Below, piece after piece: positions 15,108 through 25,788 of a stretch of 64,000 bases of DNA (positions are counted from its first letter, which is position 1; every line of letters starts with the position of its first letter). This DNA is from Chlorokybus atmophyticus (taxonomy: Eukaryota > Streptophyta > Chlorokybophyceae > Chlorokybales > Chlorokybaceae). The position numbers and the translations under genes were made by a program. The stretch spans positions 885,124 through 949,123 of the forward strand of contig RHPI01002503.1 of the NCBI GenBank assembly GCA_009103225.1. Reading direction: 5' to 3'. The notes beneath the pieces were generated by a model. That model saw nothing but the letters and a program-made list of their open reading frames with translations. It did not search any database and had not been told where the DNA came from.

Positions 15108-15700
15108 GCTGGCCTGACTACCGCCTGGGGAATTTTCCCGTGTGCGGCATGACTCCTGCCACAGCAGCAGCAAGGTTCACTCTGGATCATTCAGGTTCAC
15201 ATGGGTTCGCTACAGATCAGCACTGTCCCGCGATCAGTGATCTCCGAGGCCGCAGTGCAACAGTCTAACGTTAGGTCGCCTTTCCTTCTTGGAACAAGCC
15301 ACACAACGTGTCTGACGCGTGTTTCTGCCATCTACACGTAACATAACGTGTTGGTGGTAGAAACTAACTCACAGGAGTTGGCAACGCGGTGGTGACGGCG
15401 GCGGCGGAGGAGGAGGAGGTGGAGGAGGAGGAGACGGCGGTGGAGGGAGAGCAGCACCTGAAGACGGGCCGTCCCGCACACTACAGCCTGTGCTCAAACG
15501 TTTTCCTCTGCACTGCACGCTCTCCAAGCTCGCTAGCCTGAATTGGAGCGGCTTACGCTTGCGAACGTCTGCGAGCCGTGCCCTTGGATTGGGGCTTGCT
15601 GTTGGGGCAGCCCAGGAGGAGGTAGGCCTGAAGTCTGGTTTAGGCTGCAGAGACAGCCAGTTGGGGCCTGCTGCGGGTTGCGTGGTTCAGCCTGGGGGGC
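15108..15700. promoter_or_regulatory. Divergent intergenic region, GGA-rich
   Basis: 594 bp separate head-to-head start codons. A purine-rich GGC/GGA run lies at about 15395-15445. No telo-box seen here. Confidence 0.45.
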
Positions 15701-17412
15701 ATGACGGATCAGGCTGTCCTGCTGCTGAGAAAGCAGCTCAAAGGTATGCTCTGTCAACTGGGAAGGGTTTGTATTCTTGTGCGATGTGTGCGCAGTGCTG
15801 CAGCTTTGTTGCGGCTTTTCAAAGCTGTAGTTGAAAGGTAGTCAAAGAAGCTTGTACAGTTTTAGCTCAACCTAATTAAGGGCCCTTGCTGCAATTCGGC
15901 GCAGCAGATCAGCATGGTGCAAGCATGTTTTGCTGTGTGCCTTGTATAGAGGAAGCGGTAGGGCAAGGGCCTGCATGCCAGCAACGAGTGTGATCAAGTG
16001 TGATACAGCTCTCTTTTCTGTCAAGCGCCAGTCTGAACGCCGCTGCGCACCCTTGTGTTGCATAGGCTACAGTTTCCCAAGTTGAGACTTTGAACCAAAG
16101 CAGATATAGCTGTGTCCGAAGTTGTGGAATTACGTCCTCTGCATGCGTGTGCCCTGAGCATGCAATGTGAGCACGTAGTGTTCGTAGCTGCTGTAGATTA
16201 TCACGTGCATGGTCGCTGCACCAACTAGCATGGTCCAGTGTGCTACCTATGCGTAGCAGCATAGCCGGCTGTGATTAGCGTTGGTCTCAGGGCTGATATT
16301 ACCTGTTGCATCAATGTTACTCGCGTATACACCCACTGGACTCTTGCACGCTTACCTGCTTACTAGTTTGCGCATTCCTTATCGGATCAGTGTCGTTATC
16401 GCTATCATCGGACACACTGTTGCATAGTGCAACAGCTTGTGCTAGTTGTACCGGCCCATAGTGGGTCGTATGTTTCTGATTGTAGAGTTTGCCTGATTCT
16501 GCAGAGTTGACACGAAATCCTGTGGATGGCTTCTCTGCGGGTCTCGTTGACGACTCCAACGTGTTTGAATGGGCGGTCACAATCATGGGGCCACCGGACA
16601 CACTTTATGAAGGAGGCTTCTTCAACGCTGTGATGAACTTCCCTCCAGACTACCCGCAGAAGCCGCCTACCGTGCGATTCACCTCAGAAATGTGGCACCC
16701 AAACGGTATGTTGCTTACAGAGAAAGTGGCAACCACCAGTCGTCAATGTCATTGTGGCTTAGGGGTCAACTTGTTTTGTCATGTAGTGTACCCGGATGGA
16801 AGGGTGTGCATCTCCATCTTGCATTCTCCTGGGGAAGACCCGCATGGATACGAGCTGGCCAGCGAGCGCTGGTCACCAGTCCACACGGTATGTCAACTGG
16901 CATGCAGTGTTGATGGAATGCTCTGCTGGTTTTGATTGGCAGATGGATAGTGGTTTGTTGTTGGTTGTCTGCATTTGCTTGCGTCAGGTGTTGCTTCTTC
17001 TGCCACAACTCAGTGTGTTGGTGACATGATGCCTGCTGACACAAGTCTTCTGCATGGCAGGTTGAGTCCATCATCCTGAGCATTATATCAATGCTGTCGA
17101 GCCCCAACGACGAGTCGCCCGCAAACATTGATGCTGCAGTGAGTAACATATCGTTTATATCTATCATATGACCATATTGTGGAGTCATGTTGCAGACCTT
17201 GTTTATGCGGCATGGTTGGCCGTTATTCCTGCACGTTTGTGTGTGGTGCATGCTTTGCATGTTGGACAATAGCACAACACCCACGTGACTTGCGTGTTTC
17301 GTTGGTGTACTGACATGTAGCTCATATGCAGAAGGAATGGCGAGAGCATCAAGCAGACTTCAAGAAAAAAGTCAGTCGCATAGTAAGGAAGTCACAGGAA
17401 AACTTCATGTGA
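15701..17412 (+). CDS. UBE2G1: Ubiquitin-conjugating enzyme E2, UBE2G1 / plant UBC7 type
   Basis: E2 enzyme that accepts ubiquitin from E1 on a catalytic cysteine and passes it to substrates with E3 ligases; this class is linked to ER-associated degradation. Exons 15701-15743, 16505-16705, 16787-16887, 17061-17138 and 17332-17412 sum to 504 nt, 167 residues, as expected (human UBE2G1 170). The start MTDQAVLLLRKQLKELTRNP matches the family's MTELQSALLLRRQLxELNKNP. Then come GFSAGLVDDSNVFEWAV, GPPDTLYEGGFF, the HPN motif, and the active site VCISILHSPGEDPHGYE. The acidic insert after the catalytic Cys (GEDPHGYELASERWSPVHT) is diagnostic of the UBE2G/UBE2R class. It ends VSRIVRKSQENFM. Confidence 0.97.
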
Positions 17413-17602
17413 TGTGCGCGCAACAGTTTGACCCTGCAAGAAAACAGCCCGTGTATCAAAAGACATTGCAAAACTTACTCGCAAACATGTGGAAGCACGT
17501 GGTCTGATGGAGAGCACAGCACAGAATACTGTTGTATTTGTCATTATTAAGCTGTGCGGATTCCAGCAGCGCAGTCAGCACAAGGTCCCCCCCCTCCCCC
17601 CC

Positions 17603-17943
17603 NNNNNNNNNNNNNNNNNNNNNNNNNNNNNNNNNNNNNNNNNNNNNNNNNNNNNNNNNNNNNNNNNNNNNNNNNNNNNNNNNNNNNNNNNNNNNNNNNN
17701 NNNNNNNNNNNNNNNNNNNNNNNNNNNNNNNNNNNNNNNNNNNNNNNNNNNNNNNNNNNNNNNNNNNNNNNNNNNNNNNNNNNNNNNNNNNNNNNNNNNN
17801 NNNNNNNNNNNNNNNNNNNNNNNNNNNNNNNNNNNNNNNNNNNNNNNNNNNNNNNNNNNNNNNNNNNNNNNNNNNNNNNNNNNNNNNNNNNNNNNNNNNN
17901 NNNNNNNNNNNNNNNNNNNNNNNNNNNNNNNNNNNNNNNNNNN
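17603..17943. other. Assembly gap (N)
   Basis: 341 undetermined bases. The left edge is a C homopolymer-like run at 17587-17602; another C run lies at 17993-18003. Confidence 1.
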
Positions 17944-18842
17944 CTCTCCTGCAAGCTTTATGCTCTTGCACCTGTGATACGCACCATGTGTGCCCCCCCC
18001 CCCTTTTCCATGAAGGCAAGGCTTGCACCACATGTACTGGTGAGTCCAAACCACTACTACTTTCGCTGCTTACACAATGTTAGGATTAGTTTATGCTTTG
18101 GTCAATACTCGTCCATGGGAGGCTGAGTTGTTGTCGTGCAGGCTAAATGTACAGGATATGCGCAGGGCTGTATGTATCTTATTCTAATACTTTGGTGTGA
18201 TGCTCCCTTGCATGCAAGACGTGTACAGAAGATGCGTCAGAGAATGTGCATATGTCAATCTAGCATATGCTGATTCCATTGTACTGGGTATCATGTGTAC
18301 GTGCACGAGTTATCAGAAGCAAGGTTTGCACCTCCCAGCACCATGTTCACAATCCAGCAGTAACCAACATTGATTCAAGAGGAGTGGTGTTAGCTGCATT
18401 AGCTAGCGCCATCACAGGATGATGGCTGGCGTGCATGCTTCCTTACACCTCGCAGCGTCAATGCCAATCGCTAGAATGGTCGAAGCCTTGGCGAGCGCAG
18501 GGCACTTATATAGTTTGGCTGTGCTCAAAAGTAGATGAGCGCAATTGGCATTGATAGCAAGGTTTCACAGAACGACATAAATCTTGGTTACGGTGTACTT
18601 TCAAATACGACACTCACGCAAGTGTTCGACTTTTCACAGCTGCTATTATGCATCGCACACGACCGCGTTCCAAACACACTTCACCACACTACACGCGACA
18701 CGAGCATGGTTGTGCTACTTGCATCCCCCCTGTACAAGCGGTGAACTAAAACCTTTGCGGCGTACGTCCAGTACCTAGTTGACATCTTGTAGCCTTCTTG
18801 GCTAAGCTGAATTGGCTTGGCCCCCCCTTCAATGATCTTTTA

Positions 18843-18872
18843 GTGTTTGGGCCAAGTGTTTGGGCCAAACAC
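18843..18872. repeat. Short tandem / palindromic unit
   Basis: GTGTTTGGGCCAA occurs twice in tandem (18843-18855, 18856-18868), and the second copy with its 3' neighbour forms a near-palindrome GTGTTTGGGCCAAACAC. Confidence 0.6.
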
Positions 18873-19124
18873 CCCACTTAAGAAGCCCTTCCTTGGTTGC
18901 CCTTGCAGACTACCTCGCGCATAACATGTACATATGCACACGCACGTATGCAAGCCTCGGCAACACACCCACACAACCTCTGCTAGTGCCGCCAACCCTC
19001 CCCGAGCATTGCACAACACAGCATTCTCGCGCCCAACCGGTGATTGCAACGTGGAACTGTACATGCATGTACAACGGGGAGGGCTAGTAGAGTAGGGTAG
19101 TGCAGAAGCCTGATGGTAACTACT

Positions 19125-19444
19125 TTGTGTGTAGGTAAGTAATTGTGTCCAAGTGATGTTGGAGTGGTGTGCATGTTCCGTAGTGTTACGTGTGCACAAC
19201 AGCATGTCATATACCATATACACATGCCGCACATCGGCATCTTGCTTGACTGGTAGTAACTCTTCATAGCTTCACCTGGCACACTTGTGTGTAGGTAAGT
19301 AATTGTGTGCAAGTGATGTTGGAGTGGTGTGCATGTTCCGTAGTGTTACGTGTGCACAACAGCATGTCATATATCATATACACATGCCGCACATCGGCAT
19401 CTTGCTTGACTGGTAGTAACTCTTCATAGCTTCACCTGGCACAC
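19125..19444. repeat. Tandem duplication, two 160-bp copies
   Basis: 19125-19284 and 19285-19444 are nearly identical, with only about four mismatches seen over 160 bases. Each copy runs from CTTGTGTGTAGGTAAGTAAT to TTCACCTGGCACAC. High identity suggests recent duplication. Confidence 0.9.
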
Positions 19445-20204
19445 GTGCTTCTGCTGCCGCCACTGATGACTGTGCAGCTGTCATGACACGGCTTTTTATG
19501 TTGCACACATGGTGCACAAGTAAAGAGTGTTGGAGCTTCAATTCTCCGTACGTGAACACGACGGCAACTGGCGTTTGAGTGATACAGTTGGCAGTTGAGA
19601 TGTCAATTCAACAGGTCCACATCGTTTGACTTGGCTGAAGTTGAGTGCATGTCGCATATGCACCTGGTCTGTGCTGGGTGTGTACTGAAAATAAAAAATA
19701 AAAATGTACTGGGTAGGCAACTCTGTGTCAAGACATGGTGTTGGGTTTAGCGTCAAGTGGGCCCAATCTTAGAACTTCGAGGGCAACAATGCCATTCACG
19801 TGTGCTATCCGTGCAACTTACCAACTCGTGACAAGTCAACAGAAGCGACGCTGCAGTGCCTGTTGATACGGCTATGGCAGTGGCAGCAGTGTTTCCATGT
19901 CCAATTCGGAATTGCAAGTAACCAACCATGGCTCGAACTTGACGACCAACCGCGGTGTGTGTGACGCGCACTTGCCCACATTCAATAAATGAGGCTAGCA
20001 TGCTTATGCGTGCCGTGCGCGTTAGTAGGAGTGGAAGCATGCCCCCTTCATGGCGACCCAGTTTGGTGGGAGATGCGCTGCGCTTGCGTCATGAGATATG
20101 CCATGGCTGGTGTAGCGTACCACATGATGATGGCACCATCACGAGCTGTAAGCGCCTTATAACACCGATGCTTTCACCTTTCAGTGAGCATGCGACTGCC
20201 AGTG

Positions 20205-21425
20205 TCATTGCCTGCGTCCGCGGCTTTTCTTGTTACTGGGCTGCGCTGCTGCTTGTGATGGCGCTGTTTCCATTGGAACTGCAGAAACTGGCTCTGTCAC
20301 AAAGACAATGTAGTAAGAAAGCTGATTACGCACACACAAAGGCGCGCGCAGCTACGCAGGCACCTCAGCCTACGTGCACGCATGCACACATACGCACACA
20401 CATGTGCATGCAAGTGCGTGCGTGTGGCTATGTGGATCACAATTGACAGGATTGCGAGTAGCAAAAGAGATGCATAGGTATCAGCATAGTACATGAATGC
20501 TTGACTCAGGCACATGTAATGCTAGATCGCTTACCATCCAGTCCGCAGGCCATTAGCGTGAAAAAGAGGTTGTTGAGGCGCTCCATCTTCTTCAGATCTT
20601 GCGCCTGGTCCGTCTTGTACTTGAGACACTGCGAGGCCAGTGGACATAGTTGCCCCGACTGTTGTGTCTCACACTGGACGCCTCTTAGACACTGATGACA
20701 ATACACAACAGAATGCACACGACAGGTGGCACAGTACTAGCATCTTTTATGTTATATAATATTATATAGTGTTGTATAATAGCTGCCAGCAAGTTGTTGT
20801 CACCACCATTGGCGATGGACTGATTAAGATGACCATCAGTGCGCAGCAGAGTAGTTATTTGTGATACTACAACAATACGTTGCTTGCAGCTATAGGCTCA
20901 AGGTCATTGGCTACCAAGTCTTGCCGTCTACTGATACTGCACAATACACGCATCGTTGTAACAATCACAGCTCATCTCACCACGACGTCATCGGTGACTT
21001 TTAGGACAAGCTTGCCCTCGCAATGCCTGTATTTCACAACGTAGCGCGTCTGTCACAAAAGGTAAGTTAGAATACCAAACACAATGCGGCTGCATTATGC
21101 AAAGCAACACAATGCACACGCACGCTAAGCAACAATGCATGCAGCACCACTTCTCTCTGCCAGCAGTCTGTGCATGTGCACTGAAGCAAAACAGAAACCA
21201 ACATGCACAAGCTGCCCACCTTGAGCGGATTGGCGCGGTACAGCATCTCCGCCTTGTCCAAGAAGTCATCAAAGCCTGCGGAGCAGCCACAAAGTGCAGG
21301 CATTAACACACTAAGCAAAGCAAGCACGATAAGTAAGTGTTTGTCCTCTCCTACACAGACAGACATGCATGAAAACCTCAACTCGCCAATCCATGCACAC
21401 TGTCCTTACTGTCAATGTAGACCAT
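20205..21425 (-). CDS. SRP9: SRP9, signal recognition particle 9 kDa subunit
   Basis: SRP9 pairs with SRP14 on the Alu domain of 7SL RNA and mediates elongation arrest during co-translational targeting to the ER. Four exons on the minus strand: MVYIDSFDDFLDKAEMLYRA plus NPLK; TRYVVKYRHCEGKLVLKVTD plus DVV; CLKYKTDQAQDLKKMERLNN plus LFFTLMACGLD; and a final exon beginning EPVSAVPMETAP and ending NKKSRGRRQ, stop at 20205-20207. Total about 107 residues. The VKYRHxxGxLxLKVTDD and CLxYKTDQAQDxKKxE blocks are the SRP9 signature, and the basic GRRQ tail is like plant SRP9. Splice phases fit at every join. A telo-box lies about 212 bp upstream. Confidence 0.95.
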
Positions 21426-21636
21426 CCTGGCTGGCCCGCCAGCAGCAACGCTCCGCCGTCGTCACCGCCGCCGCTCCATTGTCTCCAGCAGGAGCCTGGA
21501 TCAGGCGGACTGCTCTTACTTTCTCAACCAGGCAACGACCCCTCAGCTTTTAGTACACCAGCAGCCGCAGCGTCGCCGTCGCCGTTGTCGTTGTCGTTGT
21601 CGTTGGCGGCGGTGGCGGAGTGGAAGTCAGCGAGAT

Positions 21637-21645
21637 TTAGGGTTT
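21637..21645 (-). promoter_or_regulatory. Telo-box upstream of SRP9
   Basis: TTAGGGTTT on the plus strand (AAACCCTAA in the direction of SRP9), 212 bp upstream of the start codon. Confidence 0.55.
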
Positions 21646-21692
21646 GCGTATACCCGGTCTGACGAGCCCCTGTTTCTAAGCATGTAAACACC

Positions 21693-21693
<1 letters not shown>

Positions 21694-21754
<61 letters not shown>
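21694..21754. repeat. (GA)n microsatellite
   Basis: About 30 uninterrupted GA dinucleotides, upstream of SRP9. Confidence 0.98.
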
Positions 21755-21757
<3 letters not shown>

Positions 21758-22762
21758 CTTGCGTGTTTACATGATAACATAAGCCACTTACTTAAATATA
21801 ATAATCTTATGTGTCTTCTGTGTTTCTTGATGCCGATAATATGCCGTAAAGACACGTACATTACAATCCACACTCACCTTTACAAATTCTGTTTCACTTC
21901 AACCTTTCCTCGTAATGAACTAAACAGTCGGTGAATTGCATTGATGTTAAAAGTAAAATGACTTGTAGTATATATGAATATAAATATAAAGTCACACCCC
22001 AAGGTAATCGATAATTATTCTGGGGTCTCTACGATATACGATCGGGCATGACGGCGGACTCTGCGGAGCTGAAGAGCATTATCGTTGTTGTCGGTCACAT
22101 CGTAAACGATCTGCCTCTGCCCCTCTCTCCCCTCATTCCGCCCTTATGTTGCATTGCGAGGTGTACAGAACTGCTTCTCTCCATTCTGAGATCTTGCATG
22201 CACGTGCCTTGCCATTGTTTTTGTCATCTGCAAGCATCAAGCCACACCCATAATTGCAGTTGCTTTGCCTAAGTGTTTGTCCGTTGCTTGCTATGATGTT
22301 GCCCTGTTGTTGTTCACATAATTTTTATTTGTACATCATAGGCAAATTCTTATTTGTTCATCATAGGCAAATCTGCCTCATTATTATACCCTATATTAAT
22401 CATGCACACAACTTAATAATGCACTCATATTACACCGTATTAAATGGAATCAATTGATACGTACAAAATTCATTTATCAGTCATCGATCGAGTTGTGTAT
22501 TGCTTAGATCACATTTCCGCTGCAGGAGCATTATGGAACAACATGCGGAGCGAACAAATAAATAAGCATGACGGTGTAGTTTTGCATTATTTAATCATGA
22601 ACGATATAATCTTATGATTTGCACATAGGCTACCGTGCAATGCGCCAATATATGAAAAACTGCAATCATTATAAAGCCTTTCTAGTTTGCGTACAATTAA
22701 TATTGCAAATGCGCAAGCAACTTGTACCGAATGCAAAAGGTCACGGCCATAGAGTTAGCGAA

Positions 22763-23150
22763 ATTCACTCTCTGTCACTTACTTGATGGTAAGAACGTGG
22801 ATGTGTGCTACTTGTGTGGACTATGTGGTTCATGTGGACTTGTCGAGATGTGTAGTGCTTGGTAGGTTGAACCACACGGACACGTCCCTATCTCCTTTGG
22901 ACGCTTGTACACAGTACTACACAAAGTATTGATATGTGCTAGCAGCTCTGTGCGAGATTCACTCTCTGTCACTTACTTGATGGTAAGAACGTGGATGTGT
23001 GCTACTTGTGTGGACTATGTGGTTCATGTGGACTTGTCGAGATGTGTAGTGCTTGGTAGGTTGAACCACACGGACACGTCCCTACCTCCTTTGGACGCTT
23101 GTACACAGTACTACACAAGGTATTGATATGTGCTAGCAGCTCTGTGCTAG
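22763..23150. repeat. Tandem duplication, two 194-bp copies
   Basis: 22763-22956 and 22957-23150 are near-identical direct copies beginning ATTCACTCTCTGTCACTTAC. Differences are a handful of single bases. The right copy leads directly into a fold-back. Confidence 0.9.
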
Positions 23151-23168
23151 CACATATCAATACCTTGT
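23115..23168. repeat. Inverted repeat, 24-bp perfect arms, 6-nt loop
   Basis: Arm 23115-23138 is the exact reverse complement of 23145-23168, with loop GCTCTG at 23139-23144. The right arm is an inverted copy of the end of the 194-bp unit. Confidence 0.95.
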
Positions 23169-23183
23169 GCACAGAGCTAACCC

Positions 23184-23242
23184 CAAAGTGACATTAACTG
23201 CCTGAAGCAGCTGAGCTGCTACAGGCAGTTAATGTCACTTTG
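23184..23242. repeat. Inverted repeat, 21-bp perfect arms
   Basis: Arms 23184-23204 and 23222-23242 are exact reverse complements. The 17-nt loop itself contains the palindrome AGCAGCTGAGCTGCT, so the whole can fold as one long hairpin. Confidence 0.95.
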
Positions 23243-24112
23243 ACGCTGTCTGCCTCTATGTATCTGCCACAGGCAGCAGTAAGCTGTTGATGGCATATTG
23301 TGTTGTCCTGTGTTGGACAGTTCAAATGACCCTGGGTTGATGTTCTGCGATGGGACAAGTGCTTTGTTGGACATGTGGGCCTTGGAAATGCACCTTAAAC
23401 CTATGTTAATGGTTCAAAGGTAAACCATGAGAGTCCTTATGTAGAGCACATGTCATGCCAGGTCAGCACACAGTGACAAGGCCTTATTGGTCTTGGACAC
23501 TTGTAGTGTCAGGTCGGGGAGGGCAGCAAGTGAGTATATAAGCTTATGTAAGCTTTAAGTGGGAATCATGGTATGCACTATTGGAGAGTCACTTGTGTGT
23601 GGGGTGCCTGACTAAGAGCTGTTCAAGAGGCCCTCCCCCTTACCTCCCTTCTAGGGTGGTTGTGTGAGTACTTGGCAAAGGAAGTTGTTCCAGATGGGCG
23701 TCCTCTTCCTCCTTGGCGTGGAGCTGCTAGGCTGCTCCTGTGGTGTCTTGCCGATGTACCAAGTGGTACTTAGCACACAAGTTGTGTTGCTGGACTTCCT
23801 CCTAGCTAAAGTTGTGTTGTGCTTGTGCATAAGTGTGCGGTGTCTACAAGTAAGTTAGTGTGGAAACATCACAAAATGCGTGATGAAAATGGAAACGTGC
23901 TCACGTATGTACGCATATATAATCATACACACAACATTGTATTGAAACACGCGCAAAAGTGCAACTAATCATACATTCAACATGTCACTTGGTTCATAAT
24001 TACCATTACTGCAGGTATACAATGTACAGGATAAGCACGAGGCTGTCAGAAGCATGCACTTCACCATAAACGAGTAATAATATGCTGTATTTATAGTAGC
24101 AATCATGATGTC

Positions 24113-24415
24113 GCACTAGCAGCCCTCGGCACGCCCTTCCCCCTCGCACAGCTCCTCAAGCAGCAGTTTGCCTCATCGACATCCGGATCCACCGATCCGC
24201 TCGAGGCAGCCGCTATCACCAAGTACTCCGGACTACCCTTCAAAGCGCGCCGCGTGCCAACCCTGGCCCCATCCAATCCGCCGCCGCCATCTATAGCGGC
24301 GGGCCGCGTCGACTGCCAGCGGCGACCTCCGCCAATCAGGAGCCAGGGTCTATGGCAGTGCCGACAACTACAAAGGGACTCCCCGCAGGACGCGTCGGCG
24401 GGAAGTTGCAAGTGA
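24113..24415 (+). other. GC-rich coding-like patch, unrecognised
   Basis: In an AT-richer spacer, one plus-strand frame stays open for about 100 codons with a protein-like composition (ALAALGTPFPLAQLLKQQFA, then AAITKYSGLPFKARRVPTLA). There is no good ATG in frame just upstream and no known domain. The opposite strand is also open (24103-24444), so direction is uncertain. It could be a degenerate or captured exon. Confidence 0.25.
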
Positions 24416-25788
24416 ATGGACTGGAGCCGAAGCGGCGGTGACACTGCCGGAAACTGAACAGCTGACCACGTAGAAGTAGTGCGACTAGGTTGTGTTGCTT
24501 AGCACCGGTTGTGGGTTGTGTGTTACTAGTGGGCACCCTGCCTTAGCAGACCACTGCCCAGACTTGACTTTGCTAAAGCTCTTCAAAGGTGTGAGTGTTT
24601 GTTATTGTGGTTGTGGTCACCGCGTCTGCTGCCTGCATACCGCATCTCCTCATTGCTGCCACATTGCTCGCGCACAGCGGTCAGCCAATGTTGTCGCAAC
24701 TGTGCCTGCTCGTACATGTGTGCCTGGAGCTTGCAGCGTGTAAACTCATTTCACTTAGCTGAAACATACCACGAGTGCATAGTGTGACTGCTGTGTGCCT
24801 TTCTCAAGCCATCCCCTATCTGGAGCTTGTTGAGTGAGTAACAACTGCCTGCTGGCTATCCCATACTGCGCTGCTACCCGTAGTCTTCACCTCTACTTTG
24901 CTTGCTTGCCACTCCTTCCCCCCACCCTTGTGTATTACTGCGGAACGCTTCCAGTGTGCCCTTTTGCTCGTTTTCTGGTGTTGCCGCACTGCGAGACGCA
25001 CTCGGCCGTCGAGCCTGCCTTGCACGACAATGATTAAGCTACTGTCACATAAGTATTATGTACATAATGCCGGCGATCAAGCGACAACATATCATGTACG
25101 GTGCTTGAAATAGGAAAAAAAGACAGTGTAATGAGTACAACACAAGCCGTGCGTCGTATCTTACATACGCAATCATATCTTTTGCATTTGAATCGCTTAT
25201 GCATCAATGATATTTGAACAACACAATGCATCATGCTTTGCAAATACACCTCATTGCGTACTTTGTGCACATAGTAGAAGATAGGGTTGCCCCGGTGGTC
25301 ATATATGCAGCACTGAGGTGCGTTTGGCTGGCTGTATGTGATGCATGATGCATTGAATAGCATGCAAGTATCTGCCTCGCACTTCATCATGTACTACAAT
25401 AACATGAGTGCAAGCCATGGGGCACGCTTTACTGTGTGCAGATGGACGCATCACAACAGTCGCAACACCTCTTCACCCACAATCGGGCCTGCTCTCCTTC
25501 ATGTTGTTGAGTAGCACAGATGGCTGATCAGCCTTTGCATCATCCATCCCAAAGATGGCTTGGGATTGGGCAAGGAGAGCATGCTATTCTTCAAAAGAGA
25601 TTTCGAGCATTATACAATGGGCCTATGTGAGAAGCTAGTTCTAGTTATAGCTACTTCATGCTAATACTGCACTAGCAGGCATACCTTCGCACACATGCAC
25701 AGAAAGCGCCACAACACCCCTAGCGCAATCAACACGTCTATACACAAAACTGCTTTGATGCTGCTTACATCACCACCCGTGCACTATG

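Larger units (their letters stand above)
17413..20204. other. Intergenic spacer with assembly gap and tandem repeat
   Basis: Holds the UBE2G1 3' flank, the gap at 17603-17943, a 160-bp tandem duplication at 19125-19444 and the SRP9 3' flank. No protein-coding gene recognised; frames are short or chance. Confidence 0.55.
21426..25788. other. 4.3 kb spacer with repeats, no convincing gene
   Basis: Contains the SRP9 promoter, a GA microsatellite, an AT-richer stretch at 21760-22770, a tandem/fold-back cluster at 22763-23242, and a GC-rich coding-like patch at 24113-24415. Short frames at 22048-22272 and elsewhere have no recognisable similarity. Confidence 0.5.

Noticed and set aside
22048-22272. 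74-codon frame starting MTADSAELKSIIVVVGHIVN
   Set aside because: The first 25 residues look protein-like, but the rest is Cys/His/Ser-rich noise and no splice partner was found.
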